Positions 24,702 to 35,532 are shown, counted from the first letter of the stretch. The stretch: DNA of 64,000 nucleotides from Phlegmacium glaucopus (GCA_015039465.1 MU130497.1:1102036-1166035), one strand, 5' to 3'. The notes: generated by a model from the sequence alone, not told the origin. Numbers and translations: made by a program.

Positions 24702-26246
24702 ATGTCTTTCAAAGTCACTTCTCTTTTTTTACTTACAGTCTGCGCCTTACTTGCCTCAGTCAAGTCGGCTCCAACTTCTCACTCTTTAAATGCACGCCAA
24801 TACTACGGTCAGAACATGACGAGCAATTCCGCGAATAGCTCCCCGAGTACACTCACGAACACGAGCACCTCCGATTTCATTAAACAAGATGGACTTGCTG
24901 CTCAAAAGATGAATGCCGAGTTTGCTACTATCAAGCCAACTGATCCTTGCCAAGGTTCGTTTTACTTGCGTTTAGTTTTCCTTTCCCGTACTCACCTGAC
25001 CATTAAAATTAAAAATTTGCCAGACGGCCAGATGGCCTGTGTCAACTCTTCGTTCGCACAATGCGTTGGAACACAGTGGAAATTGTCACCGTGTTCTTTT
25101 GCAGACCTTAGTTGCTACGCCCTACCCCGAGGTGACAAGCCAGGGCTCAGCCTTGTGTGCGATACTTCAGCCAATGCTCTTCAGCGCTTTGTGTCGGCCG
25201 GTCTTCAAGGTGGCGTAACTGGAAGCGACACTCCTTCAACCGGCACAAATGATCCAGATGACGATAGTGACTGTGATGACAATGATGCCGGTACGGACGC
25301 TTCTCAGGGAGGAGCAGATGAATCTGGTGATGATTGTGACGACCAAAGCGATTCTACTTCATCTGTAACAGCTACGGCTACTGAATCACCCGCGCCAGCA
25401 ATATCTGCGACTACCATCACTCTCCAACGTCGTCAGATTTTATCTTTGACGGATTCATCCGCTTCTACTTCTGTCACCATATCGCCAAGCCTCGTTCCAA
25501 CATCCGTTCTTTCCAGCTCCACCCCAATTATAACATCAAGCGCAGCTACGGCCGCCACGACGTCCTCTTCTGCGCAGGGAATCGTGACACCTACTGTTGT
25601 CATTGGTACAAACAACATCGTCACCGTCACCGTTGTATCCACTGTCACGGTATCTGGCACAGATTGTGCTGCAGCCGGAACCGCTACTGCTTCCTCTGCA
25701 GCTAATTCTGCTACCGATGCGGCTAGCACCATCGTTCCCTCTATTAACACAGCGTTTACTTTACCTGTGCCTACCGGCCCAACTTTGCCTTCTGCCTCGG
25801 TTTCCGCATCTACCTCTGCTACTGATGCGGCTAGCACCATCCTTCCCTCTATTAACACAGCGTTCACTTCACCTGTGCCTACCGGCCCAACTTTGCCTTC
25901 TGCCTCGGTTTCCGCATTTTCCGCATCCACCTCTGCTACTGATGTGGCTAGCACCATCGTCCCCTCTATTAACACAGCGTTCACTTCACCTGTGCCTACC
26001 GGCCCAACTTTGACTTCTGCTTCGCTTTCCGCATCCACCTCACTATCCACTGGCGCCACCTCACTTCCTACTTCCATTATATCGTCCCCCGCTGCCGCTT
26101 CTTCTTCTACCACCCCCACGGCCACATCTCCGTCCCCTGCAAGCTTCGGCTTCTCGTTCAGCAGCCAAGCCGCCACGACACCCGCGCCTCAAAACACTGA
26201 TACTGGAACTCAAAATATTTCCGAATTGTTGACTGCTACAATCTGA
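24702..26246 (+). CDS. Secreted CBM19-like chitin-binding, Ser/Thr-rich wall protein
   Basis: Starts MSFKVTSLFLLTVCALLASVKS, a clear signal peptide, then NARQYYG-type propeptide sequence. One intron (24955-25023) joins DPCQ to DGQMACVNSSFAQCV. The Cys-rich region with C-x5-C.. WKLSPCS..SCYALPRG...LVCDTSA (about residues 83-145) fits a carbohydrate-binding module family 19-like domain, known to bind chitin. After an acidic DDDSDCDDNDAG stretch comes a long Ser/Thr/Ala/Pro tail, expected to be heavily O-glycosylated. Three tandem repeats (starting about 25707, 25815 and 25932, periods 108 and 117 bp) each encode SATDAASTI..PSINTAFT..PVPTGPT. No catalytic domain is visible. It probably sits in the cell wall or is released outside the cell. 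Confidence 0.78.
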   Translation: MSFKVTSLFLLTVCALLASVKSAPTSHSLNARQYYGQNMTSNSANSSPSTLTNTSTSDFIKQDGLAAQKMNAEFATIKPTDPCQGSFYLRLVFLSRTHLTIKIKNLPDGQMACVNSSFAQCVGTQWKLSPCSFADLSCYALPRGDKPGLSLVCDTSANALQRFVSAGLQGGVTGSDTPSTGTNDPDDDSDCDDNDAGTDASQGGADESGDDCDDQSDSTSSVTATATESPAPAISATTITLQRRQILSLTDSSASTSVTISPSLVPTSVLSSSTPIITSSAATAATTSSSAQGIVTPTVVIGTNNIVTVTVVSTVTVSGTDCAAAGTATASSAANSATDAASTIVPSINTAFTLPVPTGPTLPSASVSASTSATDAASTILPSINTAFTSPVPTGPTLPSASVSAFSASTSATDVASTIVPSINTAFTSPVPTGPTLTSASLSASTSLSTGATSLPTSIISSPAAASSSTTPTATSPSPASFGFSFSSQAATTPAPQNTDTGTQNISELLTATI

Positions 26247-26862
26247 TGCATTTAGTAAGGTAGTGGTACCATCATTCATGACGCCCGTTCAAGTGGACAA
26301 CTGTAATATTATCCTATGTATATAGCTATAAAGTTTTAGACTTTTCTTTATTTTTCATCATATCACCACCATATTGTAATCACACAACAATCAAACGGAT
26401 TTTTTTTTTCTTTCTATTTGAATTGGCGTACTTGTCACACATACATCACTCGATTTTCTTTCGCTGCATCGACGGCTATAGGCCACGCGCTCACTGGATC
26501 CATAAGTGTTCGCATCACAGGTCAAGACCACACAGTAGTGCCACTGATCTCTCTTTCCTCGCCATAAAGGTGATGTGGTCTAGCTTTTTCAAGAGCCCGG
26601 CTGGATGCAATTGAGTAAACATCACTTCAAGCTGCTCACGAGCATTTATCGGTTGGAACTTGGGGGTGAGGTACAACCATATTTATCGGACAGCCAAAGA
26701 ACAGGCCAGGCGATGCTTGTGCAAGAGATATTGGTGATCGAGAATTGATCGATCGATCGATCGTCCAAACTATATATAGAGCACGGCAAGTCGTTACAAG
26801 ACTGCACTTCTGCAATGACATGAAGGTCCGACTTGGGTATAACCTCTCACACTGTATCCAAC
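26247..26862. other. Intergenic region with a GATC microsatellite
   Basis: Contains the 3' flank of the preceding gene, a run of GATCGATCGATC at about 26744-26762, and the promoter of the next gene with a GGGTATAAC box at 26837-26845, which recurs before the duplicated copy at 27607-27615. No other frame is credible. Confidence 0.5.
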
Positions 26863-27404
26863 ATGCCAGTCACTTCCATCTCTGAAATGCCTACTGATGC
26901 ACCCAACCATGTATGGCAATTCACTCGATTATTGGCATGATCAGAGCACACAGAGTTCATTCATTGAGGCTCATAGATCATTTTAACCGGTCAAATTTAC
27001 GCAGCACCAGGAAAGGCAGACAAACTTCAAGAGTTGTTGTCCAAGATTCAAAAGAACGCCAGATCGGATGCAGAACCCGATTGTCTCGAGTACAGGACTG
27101 CACGAAGCTTTGTGGCAGAAGGAGGTAAGGATCAGGCCGATCAGGCGTTATCAGTGCATCATCCATTCATCTGTTAATTATGAGTATTTACAGTCATCAA
27201 GTTCACCGTTTGGGAAGTATACAAGAATCCGGCGGCTTTGAAGACGCATTTTGAGTCGAAGCCTTTCCTTGAAGCTGCGGCTGGTATCCAGGCAGATGGT
27301 TTGTTGGATAGCGCCCCTACGGCCGAGTGTATGTCAGACCCTCATGTGAGGAAGCCACTGCCTGACTGATTTTGAATTTATTTGTAGATTTCTATGAGTT
27401 TTGA
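26863..27404 (+). CDS. ABM-domain (antibiotic biosynthesis monooxygenase-type) protein
   Basis: Four exons: 26863-26910, 26977-27124, 27194-27328 and 27388-27404, joined by introns of 66, 69 and 59 bp, give about 115 residues. The protein shows the ABM fold signature: a first strand GQIYAAPGKADKLQELL, a middle CLEYRTARS strand, then FTVWEVYKNPAALKTHFESK and the terminal YFYEF. Such small dimeric alpha/beta-barrel proteins include cofactor-free oxygenases and proteins without known activity; the substrate cannot be inferred. A tandem copy follows at 27666 but is broken. The short exons made this gene invisible as a single open frame. Confidence 0.75.
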
Positions 27405-27665
27405 TCCAGCCGGCCAGAGTTTGTAGTTTCAGTAGACTTGAAATGTCTTCAAGTTGTTTGACCAATAGTAGACAAACGATGAAGAAATCGATAACTACAT
27501 ACATATTCTGTCGTTTGATGCCCGGACTCCCCGGCTCAGAATAAATTCTCTATCAATTTCGCGTGAAGGTTGAAGAAGCATCCGAGTCCTAGCATGGAGA
27601 CCCAACTTGGGTATAACTTCCGCTTATTTTAAGTACCAAACACTTCTCTTACATCGCATCCAAAA

Positions 27666-28016
27666 ATGGTCTCCTCTGCCACCGAAATCCCTACTGATGC
27701 TCCCGGCAATGTATGGCATTCTCGATCAGAGCATAGCCTGAGAGCTTATCTATTGAGGCTTATAGATCATTTTAAGTGCTCAAATATACGCAGCACCAGG
27801 AAAGACAGACAGACTTCAAGAGATCTTGTCCAAAATTCAACAGAACGCCAATTCGGATGCAGAACCTGACTGTCTCGAGTACAGAACTGCACGGAGTTTT
27901 GTGGCAGAAGGGATCAGGCGTTACCAGCTCATCTCTCCATGCGTTAATTATCAATAGTCGTCAAGTTCATCGTTTGGGAAGTTTACAAGAATCCGGCGCA
28001 TTCGCTAAAAGACTAG
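27666..28016 (+). pseudogene. Truncated tandem copy of the ABM-domain gene
   Basis: Exons 1 and 2 (MVSSATEIPTDAPGN, then IILSAQIYAAPGKTDRL...SFVAEG) match the gene at 26863. The donor of the second intron is lost: the sequence AGGTAAG of the intact gene is missing after GCAGAAGG near 27909. The third exon starts VVKFIVWEVYKNPA and then runs into unrelated sequence with a stop at 28014-28016. Immediately after, a transporter fragment begins in the opposite sense. The last half of the domain is therefore absent and the copy is unlikely to work. Confidence 0.75.
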
Positions 28017-28465
28017 ACATTAGTAAAGACTGATCCCAAGGAGGACAGTCTGAACGCGACTCTTGACTGCCGCAGTCCAGTACACGGCCAAGTAGAGCGT
28101 ACAGGATCCACATTGTTACAAACCACCATAGATAGAAAGATACACATACACATACCGCCTCAACAATCGTGGAATTGAAAAAATTGGAACTCTGGGACGG
28201 AAACGGCAAAAGTTTTTGAAAATTCTGCCCAATCAGAAGTATCGCATAGCCACAACCTGGCCCAATGGGAAGGAAGACGGGAAGAACTGTTGGACCGAGG
28301 GGAAGACCGTGAAGGATGAGATGTATGAGATATACGACGAGGATCATCAATGTGAGAGGAAGGCCTACTGTGACCATGAGGCGGAGACGGCAAGAGTTTG
28401 GAGGCCATGTAGTTGAGAGTGAACTTGTATAGCTCTGCCTAAAAGGCCGCCAGATGATGGATTAC
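28017..28465 (-). pseudogene. Fragment of a TDT-family transporter (exon 3 remnant)
   Basis: On the minus strand this encodes VTVGLPLTLMILVVYLIHLILHGLP..PIGPGCGYAILLIGQNFQKLLPFPSQS and CVSFYLWWFVTMWILYALLG, corresponding to exon 3 of the transporter at 17979-19464. It is clearly more diverged than the 36.3-kb copy. It starts at the position equivalent to the end of exon 3 and stops near GGRLF.., lacking exons 1, 2 and 4. The upstream end near 28465 has no matching sequence. A dead fragment. Confidence 0.75.
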
Positions 28466-28674
28466 ACACCAAAAAAATAGAGCAAGTCACTATGTTTCGG
28501 CAGTGGTCTCCAGCTCAACTGTCAGAATGTGTTATGACTCAATCAATAAAAGGGTACCAGAGAAGGCAGTCTGCATAGCGTAAGCGGTGATTAACAATAC
28601 ATACATGTCGTCATTACAAAGGTCGTAACGGAGATCGTAAACAGTGTCCAATGTCTAGAACTAAAACATGTCCT

Positions 28675-30345
28675 TCAGGAGCCTGCTAGAAGAGCCGCAA
28701 CAGAAGGCTGAGGTGTCGTAGGGTTCTCGATAAGAGGTTCGGGAGAGGTATCAGGGACTTTAGGTATGTCATGGGGTACGGGTGCGTCATGGGGTATGGG
28801 GGTTGAAGGTATATCATCCGCTGGCTTCACCGTGTCACTAGCTAGTTTCTTTGGTGGCTGGGGTCGCGTAGGGAAATCCCAAGGTCGTGGCACCTATACA
28901 TTCCAGCTTGTCAGTAAGACACTATGTTGACAACCGGGACTTAAAACATTACCAAGGCTGCAGGCACAATCCTAAATAAAGAGGTTTGCATCAAGAAACT
29001 CCCAACACCAATAAAGACATACCAAGTCGCCGCACATACCACACCTTTCCCCCTGTTCTGCCCCCTGATCGAAGTGAATTCGAAATCAACGAACTGAGAG
29101 ATATAGCGAATGAAGGGAAGGATTTCCCTAACGCCATTATTGATCAGGGCTACAGCAGACAAGAAGTTCATGACGGCATTTGTAATAGATTGAGCGTTCT
29201 GAAAGAGAAAGGTCAGATAACTAACTTAAACATTAGGCGAATCGCATACGCCAAGATAAACCAAGGATGGAGGAGGCAGGAGAAGTTCAAAGCCCCACCA
29301 GTCTATGATCAGAGTCAATGGAAGCATTAACTTCAAGAAACTTGGACTTACAAGTAAGCACTGACATCCTGTCCGTAGGCGGATATACTCCTAGAAAAGA
29401 CAAGTTTCAACGCAAGATAAATATAAGGCAGGTAAAGGGTATACCTGAATGATCTGGCGTAAGAGCTTTTCCAGTGGCAAATCCAAGTGCCATTAACTGC
29501 GGTGTTATCTGCTCAACTCCCTCAATGACGGTCTCCGCTGTTGGAAGTGCACCCGCGAGGATTCCTTCGCCATCTCCTGGTTGTCCCAACCCAAAATCAG
29601 GTGCACTGATCAAATCGACGACGTGCATCTCCTTGAATAATGCAGCAACTTTATCGACAGAGACAGATATCACCCCTGGTAGATAAGCGGCCGCCGTCGT
29701 CACTTGCTCGGCTGATGGTGATATCAATTTGGAAAAGTGGAGAGCATCCATCTCTGCATCTGTATACGCCAAACATACAGCATGGATAGGACCCCTAGCG
29801 CCGGGCTTATGAGCGTGCAAAGGATCATCAGATGCAGGAAGCTCCTTCAAGTGTGCGATTACTTTGTTGGCGGTCTTTGGCTCCGAAAGTTGAGATTTGA
29901 TGCTTTTCAGGTCAGGCTTAGCAACGACAGGCGCGGTCTGGAGAGCGGCCGTGGATGTTGGACCAACGATGAGCGACCGAAGTACTAACGCAGATTTCTC
30001 TGCGCGCTTATCCGAGATGGAAGTCCTGAGGGAGCGTTTGGTCGAAGGTTTCAAGGCATGCTCGAGTTTATTTTGCTCCTGGATTGCTGAAAGTGCAGTC
30101 TTGTGAACCTCTCTTCGAGTGAAATTGAGCGACCGTAAGGAAAGTCGACGAGTCGGACCTTGAGATTCTACTGTGACTGCCTTAGCTGCAACTGTCACGT
30201 CTGGGCTCCCAGCTGTGGCCGACGTCGTAATACGTATGGAATCTACAGTAACATTCTCTTCCCCGACGACTTGGTCAACCTTCGCTTCGGACCAAAAGTT
30301 GAAGAAGCCCATTCCTTGGAGACGGCGAGTTAGGCAAAATTGCAA
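28675..30345 (-). CDS. Unknown basidiomycete membrane-associated protein
   Basis: The long first exon runs from ATG 30345 (or the second Met, MGFFNFWSEAKV, 11 codons later, more likely) to 29443, followed by small exons: VYPPTDRMSVLT, TYWWGFELLLPPPSLVYLG, NAQSITNAVMNFLSAVALINNGVREILPFIRYISQFVDFEF..., IVPAALV and a Pro-rich tail VPRPWDFPTRPQPPKK...LLAGS ending at 28675. All joins use GT..AG and keep frame. The N-terminal 300 residues are Ser/Thr/Ala-rich with a conserved-looking GPIHAVCLAYTDAEMDALHF segment. One or two hydrophobic segments lie in the C-terminal third. I do not recognise the family and assign no function. Confidence 0.6.
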
Positions 30346-30703
30346 CTAGGCTGGTGTTGGTTTTGAATCAAGCGGCGGAAAGAGACATAGAGGGACTTCT
30401 CAGTCTCACAGACCTACTCAAACCAGATGAGTCTAGCTCAATGTGTCGTAGTAAACTCTGACTATATGTCACCTGATCGACGTCGCAGTGATCAACCACA
30501 TACTTCCTAATTTAGGCACAACTACTATATATGGAAATTAGTCAGCTGTCCACCCGAAACGTCACCAATCAGGCTTAGCAAAGACAACCCAGAGTCTCTA
30601 CGTTTCTGTGGCCAAAGAAAAGTTTTTTAAAATTAGTTCGATGTACAAAATTTGAGGCCGTTTACCTCCGTTTACGGTACGTGACACTTACCTGACACGC
30701 CAA
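30346..30703. other. Intergenic region left of the nested elements
   Basis: Promoter side of the unknown gene at 28675-30345. The segment has no frame of note. Near 30650-30670 the motif CGTTTAC is repeated. Confidence 0.35.
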
Positions 30704-30736
30704 GACCCCCCGAAAGCCCTCTGGGAGGTAGTCTTA

Positions 30737-30800
30737 CAGTGCTTTGCATAACCGTTTGCACACTTGTTTCGCGAATTCGCGTTTGTATTTATTTGTCTGT
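30737..30800 (+). repeat. Left TIR of the two-gene transposon
   Basis: 64 bases, perfectly inverted relative to 34654-34717. CAG at the outer end next to a TA dinucleotide is the usual Tc1/mariner arrangement. The 12-bp palindrome CGCGAATTCGCG at 30770-30781 may be a transposase-binding core; that is inference. Confidence 0.9.
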
Positions 30801-31283
30801 GACAAGACAAACTGGGCAATCACACCCTGCTGACCCAAATTACACCGCGAGGCTGTGAAACTTGTCGTCGTTATCATATATTCATCTTCCGAGGCAACAT
30901 CCATCGCTCAATGACTGCTTCATCAACATTCCTCCCGTTTTCTTTGTCTAATTTTTTGGCTTTCAGTACTGGCATCTTGAACAAGATTCTTTCGGAACTC
31001 CTTGGCTCGGATTATCAGGAACATGTACGAAACTCCGCATTTCATTGCCCATTCAACGCTGCATAATATGTCAATGGAAAGGGGCATGTATCAAGGTAGT
31101 CTAAATTCCTCTGTTTGATTCCCCCTGATCTCTGACAACTCAATACAACGGAACTTGCTTAGCAGGTTGGAAAATGCGGAATCTACCAACAACCTGAATG
31201 CCCTTGTCGCTGTTTGCAGCATCCCTGAGCTTGGAACATTATAAAATGTGGGTCATTTTCAATATTCTTCAGTGTCTTTCAAC

Positions 31284-33434
31284 ATGTTGGATCGCACTCT
31301 CTCAGACCAAGCTCTCAATCCGCCATTCACTCAAGCTACAAATGGAAACCCTCCTGCACCTCATACAGATGAACCTGCTCCTCGTGATCTTCGCAGGCCT
31401 TCTGAGGGGTGGCTTAGAAACCCTGCCTGGATTGGTGAGACCTTTTCCATATTCTATTGTCTCTATTTGTGTTCTGATTTCAGTTTTTTAGATGGTGGCA
31501 TCAACCCGCCCGTCTATTACCTCAGCCATGAGGAAATCGAAGCTACCTGCCATGCTCATGGGGTTCAGCCACCCCCTCGTTACATGGAAGTTGAGGTGCG
31601 AGGTGCTAATCCACCTGCTGTCAACGCAACCCCTGGTAAATTTTTTTTTATTATCTTTTTGCATGTTTCTTATATTTTATCGATAGCTCTTTCATCCGCC
31701 ACCCAGTATGACATCCTTTCAGCACGAGTTTCGCCCACTCCAATAACTCCAAGAGACAACTATTACCATCAGCCTCAGGCTGAACAGCTTGGTTCTACCG
31801 TTGCGGCAGCTGTAGCACCAGGTATGTATTTTCAAGTCAATTTCTTATTCTAGCTTACCGATTTTTCAGTTGAACCATCATCTGAAGAAGGGTATTTAGT
31901 AAATGCAACACATTTGTTTACTCCCCAGAATTCAGCTGCAACATTAACCCGGACCGCCAGAGTTGCAAAAAAGAAGCAGACGCTCTTGGGCCGCATTGGA
32001 CTTGGAGGAATTACACGTGTTGCATTCATCAAAGCCTTTCTCGAGATGCACAATCTTCATACCCATTACGGTCCAGGTATTCATTCAGGACCGCCATTTA
32101 AGTTGTCTTGGACAGGTTCTGCGTACGAGCTCACTTTATTTTTGTTCTTTTATAAATTTTGTACTGATTATAATTATATAGTGGTGGTAAGGCAGGTGCA
32201 CCTACTTTTTTGAATGATGATACTTTCAACATTGCAATCTCGGCTATTCTGAAGAAAGACCGACAGAAAATTCAGCTCACAGTTGAGTTTGATACTGACA
32301 CCATGTCTGGTTTTCGCATTCAGCAGCCGGTAAGTTTTTTATTTGTATTTGATCTATTCGGTTCTCAAGCTGTCATAGGTTGGACTTTTGGCTGGTCTTC
32401 CTGAGAGTATTGGCGATGAGGAGCTTATGTCAGGTACAGGAGTATGTTGTTCTTTTCTTTTTGATTAGAAATTTAGGACTTATACTTTCAGATCCCGCAT
32501 GTGGGACAATTTAGCAATGCTGAGCAAGTCAATGGTCGATTTGTTGTTGAAATTAAGAAGCGTTGGCCCTGCGCTGCCCACCAAGGAGAACATGGAGGGC
32601 CAGGTCACTGCTATGTCACTCCAAACGGAGACCACATCCGCCTTAATCCTCTTCGTATGAAGATGTGGGCAGCAGCTATGGTAAGCTGTTTACTTTTATA
32701 ATCCTTTTCTTAGTTGACCTTGTCCTTAGGCCACTGGAGATGTTACAAAGCATGAACCGCCTAGTACTGATGCCTTTGATGGTGTACACGATGCTCGTGT
32801 CTCCTCTCTCAGGGCACGTGGTCGGGCTGGTCCATTTGCAGGCCCAGATCTTTCTCTGGCTACACCACCTTCCGTAAACAATGATGCGATGACACTTGTT
32901 ATGGCGTCACTCATTCCCATTCTTGGTGGGCTGTCTCGCAAACGATCTCATTCTGACTCAGATTCTCCTCGTCGCCATGCATCATCTTCTCGACAAAAAC
33001 TTCAGAGCCCTAAGCGGCTTTGTTATGGCTTTCGGGATTCCCCTTCCAACCCATTCCAAACTCCATCCCAGACCTCTCACAATGTTCAAGACCCCCTCCA
33101 TGATTCAACTTCACACCATAATAATCTTCACTCCCCTATCTCTTCTATGCCTAAGCTTGTACCAGCACCTGGCTTCGAGTTGAGGGCCTGCCTTCGTGCT
33201 TTTGCCGAGCTTGATGGTGTTGACATCACCCCATTTGAAATTGCCCTTCGTCTTGAAGACTTTACCCCCGACATCATTGCTCTAGCAGATGAGACTGCAA
33301 GTGCCGTTATTCGCAGCATCACTGGAGTGACAAATGGCCGCCTCATGAAGCTTAAGGTTTTTTGTAAGAAATGGCAGGTGGATTATGAGAAAAATATTAG
33401 CTCTGGAGACTTTACTACATACGAGCTTGAGTAA
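31284..33434 (+). CDS. Accessory gene of the two-gene transposon, function unknown
   Basis: Eight exons (31284-31434, 31492-31635, 31687-31821, 31870-32122, 32182-32329, 32379-32441, 32492-32680, 32730-33434) join without a stop into about 595 codons; every junction is GT..AG and the total is a multiple of three. Order along the protein: a Pro/Asn-rich N-terminus, a central segment with PPFKLSWTGSAGGKAGAPTF..DDTFNIAISAIL and KIQLTVEFDTD, a Cys/His cluster RWPCAAHQGEHGGPGHCYV..GDHIRLNPLRMKMWA that looks like a zinc-binding finger, a basic Ser-rich stretch SRKRSHSDSDSPRRHASSSR (possible nuclear localisation signal), and a helical C-terminus with LRACLRAFAELDGVD. There is no catalytic motif I know. 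It may bind DNA or the transposase. Location between the TIRs and convergence with the transposase argue that it travels with the element. Confidence 0.72.
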
Positions 33435-33461
33435 ATATAAGCTTATGTTATGTATATAGTA

Positions 33462-34616
33462 CTAGTTTATTTCGTCGTAAAAAGAGTATTCACAATTTCT
33501 GATCCATCCAATAGCCATCTCTTCTGTGATAGACAACCTTGCTCGGTGAATTAGCCAAGGACGCACTTGAGGTGTTGTAGCTTGAGATTCATGGCGCCGA
33601 AGCCATGCCTTGATGGAATGAAAGGCCTGCTCAATTGGGTTGAAATCGGGGGAATATGGCGGCAAATAAATCAGTTTAGCTCCTGAAAAATGTCAGTGTA
33701 AAGCTACAGAGATGAAATGAACACATACCACACTCAACCTCAATGATGCGCCGAATTTCCTCATCATGATGTATAGCACAATTGTCCATGATTACAACAC
33801 TTCAGGGAGCAGGAAACGGGTTGAGCTTTGGTGCCTACAGTCAAACAAGTCCGCAAAGATCAGAGTAAGTCATTACAATAAATCAGAGCCATGTACCAGT
33901 TGTTCATTCAGGAATTGAATAAATCGCTCCTTATTCACTGAGCCCTCAAAAATATCGAGAGCTATCATTCCTTCCCATGTAAGTGCAGGTAAGATTGAGT
34001 ATCTTCGACCACGTATAAATGCTGCACGAGAGATGCAGGCTCTTCCCATGGCTGCCCAACCAGTTCTACATTGGTTTGTCAAATCATCTACACTTGCCTC
34101 ATCAATCCAAATGCAGTACTCTGCCGGAATATCTGCGTATGCAGCCTGCCAGGTTGCACGCAGAAGCTCATTCCTTTCTGATGCTTCACTCGCCACCCGC
34201 TTATTTGTGAAAGCCATTCGATGAAGTGAACGGGACAGAGTTGCAATGGAAACCAGAACATTTCTCGCATTTTTGAGTTCCTGTTGCAGTTCATCAAGAT
34301 AGATCTTTGGTCGTGCATCGATCAAGGACGCAATGTAGTTCATGTCGCCCATGTTCATTTCACGCTTGCGTCCATGCGAGCCTCTTGTTGTTGGATCCCG
34401 AAAGGTATTATAGTTATGGTGGTACGAAAGAATATAATATACGGTCCTGATAGAACAGCCTGCAAGGCCGGAAATATCATGAGGGGAAAGGTGAAATTCG
34501 TGATGCCATACAATGATTCGGGCACGCAAGTCATCCGTTATTTGACGCGTCATGGTTGAAACTGTGCGGGAGGGTTGAACCTGAAGCGCATCGACAGTTG
34601 ACATCGGTCTGCACAA
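33462..34616 (-). pseudogene. Tc1/mariner-type DDE transposase with an in-frame stop
   Basis: Starts at ATG 34616 or, more likely, at MTRQITDDLRARIIVWH (ATG about 34553). An N-terminal helix-turn-helix (LSPHDISGLAGCSIRTVYYIL) is followed by the linker YLDELQQEL and the DDE domain: first Asp in YCIWIDEAS, second in VVIMDNCAIHHDEEI, third acidic residue in YSPDFNPIEQAF. Two introns of about 65 and 46 bp separate exon 1 (to about 33900), the DNCAIHH exon and the last exon ending at 33462. Just before SVVIMDN a codon reads TGA (near 33800; CGA is the simplest ancestor, a CpG to TpG change), so translation would stop before the second Asp. All other parts look intact. Confidence 0.8.
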
Positions 34617-34653
34617 TCTCTAGATCTCAGCTTACCAATGCGTGACCATCATA

Positions 34654-34717
34654 ACAGACAAATAAATACAAACGCGAATTCGCGAAACAAGTGTGCAAAC
34701 GGTTATGCAAAGCACTG
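34654..34717 (-). repeat. Right TIR of the two-gene transposon
   Basis: Exact reverse complement of 30737-30800, followed by TA. No mismatch seen over 64 bases. Confidence 0.9.
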
Positions 34718-34858
34718 TAAGTCCGCATACAAATGGCCCGCCGCAGGCGGAGCTACTAGGACCGCATACAAACGATCACTTTTTGGGCCAGATGTAGCCT
34801 GTAAGTTCACAAGTCCACATACTGGTTAAAAAAAATTGGGTTTTTTTGCGGATTTTAC

Positions 34859-35532
34859 CAGGCTCCTAAAAGCAGCCGCTCGTCTCGCGAGCTATTCTTA
34901 CTATGAGGGAGCTTATCTAATAATTGATTACTGAACAAATAAACAAACCTAAGGTCTCGAGCTCACGAGAGAGCGGCTGCCGGAAAAGTTGGTCGGTCAT
35001 CTCGGAGACCACTGATTAACCCCAAAGTTGGGTTCGCTAAGCAGTCGTGTCACATTCTCGTCACGAGCAATATTGATGTAGATACTAGACACGAAAACTT
35101 GAATATGATAAGAAAACTAAGTACTTATGAGCCTTATGAGCACAATTCCAAATGAAACTGGAAATTACACATTTACCACCTAAAACATGAAGGGGATGAA
35201 CCATCCAGGAGGTCTGTGCCCTTGTACAGGCAAAGTTTGGTTCTTAAACAGAACACGTATGCACATAATAGTTTATATAACATGGAGGGCTACTACGTGG
35301 ACTACTTAATGCCAACGCGCTACTGTGCTGACTTGTAGCTATATTCTTACCATACTAGAATCAACCGTATCACGGTCTTGTCACTCATTGCCAAATTTGG
35401 AACCTAACCTTGGGGTTAATCAGTGGTCTCCGAGATCACCGACCAACTTTTCCGGCAGCCGCTCTCTCGCGATAAGCTCCCTCATAGTAAGAATAATAGC
35501 TCGCGAGACGAGCGGCTGCTTTTAGGAGCCTG
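34859..35532. mobile_element. Mutator-type (MULE) non-autonomous element
   Basis: 674 bp flanked by a perfect 9-bp duplicate GGATTTTAC (34850-34858 and 35533-35541), the length typical of Mutator-like elements. The TIRs start CAGGCTCCTAAAAGCAGCCG and extend inwards for over 100 bases with small gaps, sharing GCGAGACGAGCGGCTGC and CCGGAAAAGTTGGTCGGT motifs. No transposase is present. It interrupts the outer TIR element. Confidence 0.85.

Larger units (their letters stand above)
30737..34717. mobile_element. Two-gene Tc1/mariner-like transposon (left element)
   Basis: 3981 bp flanked by TA on both sides (30735-30736 and 34718-34719). The 64-bp TIRs are identical, beginning CAGTGCTTTGCATAACCG and containing the palindrome CGCGAATTCGCG. 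Inside are two intron-containing genes facing each other: an accessory gene on the + strand (31284-33434) and a DDE transposase on the minus strand (34616-33462), with stop codons 27 bp apart. Perfect TIRs suggest recent movement. Classical Tc1/mariner elements carry one gene, so the second gene is the unusual part. Confidence 0.85.

Noticed and set aside
25433..26176. 247-codon frame antisense to the CBM19-like gene
   Set aside because: Its Val/Ala/Glu-rich composition mirrors the Ser/Thr/Ala repeats on the other strand; no domain and no independent support.
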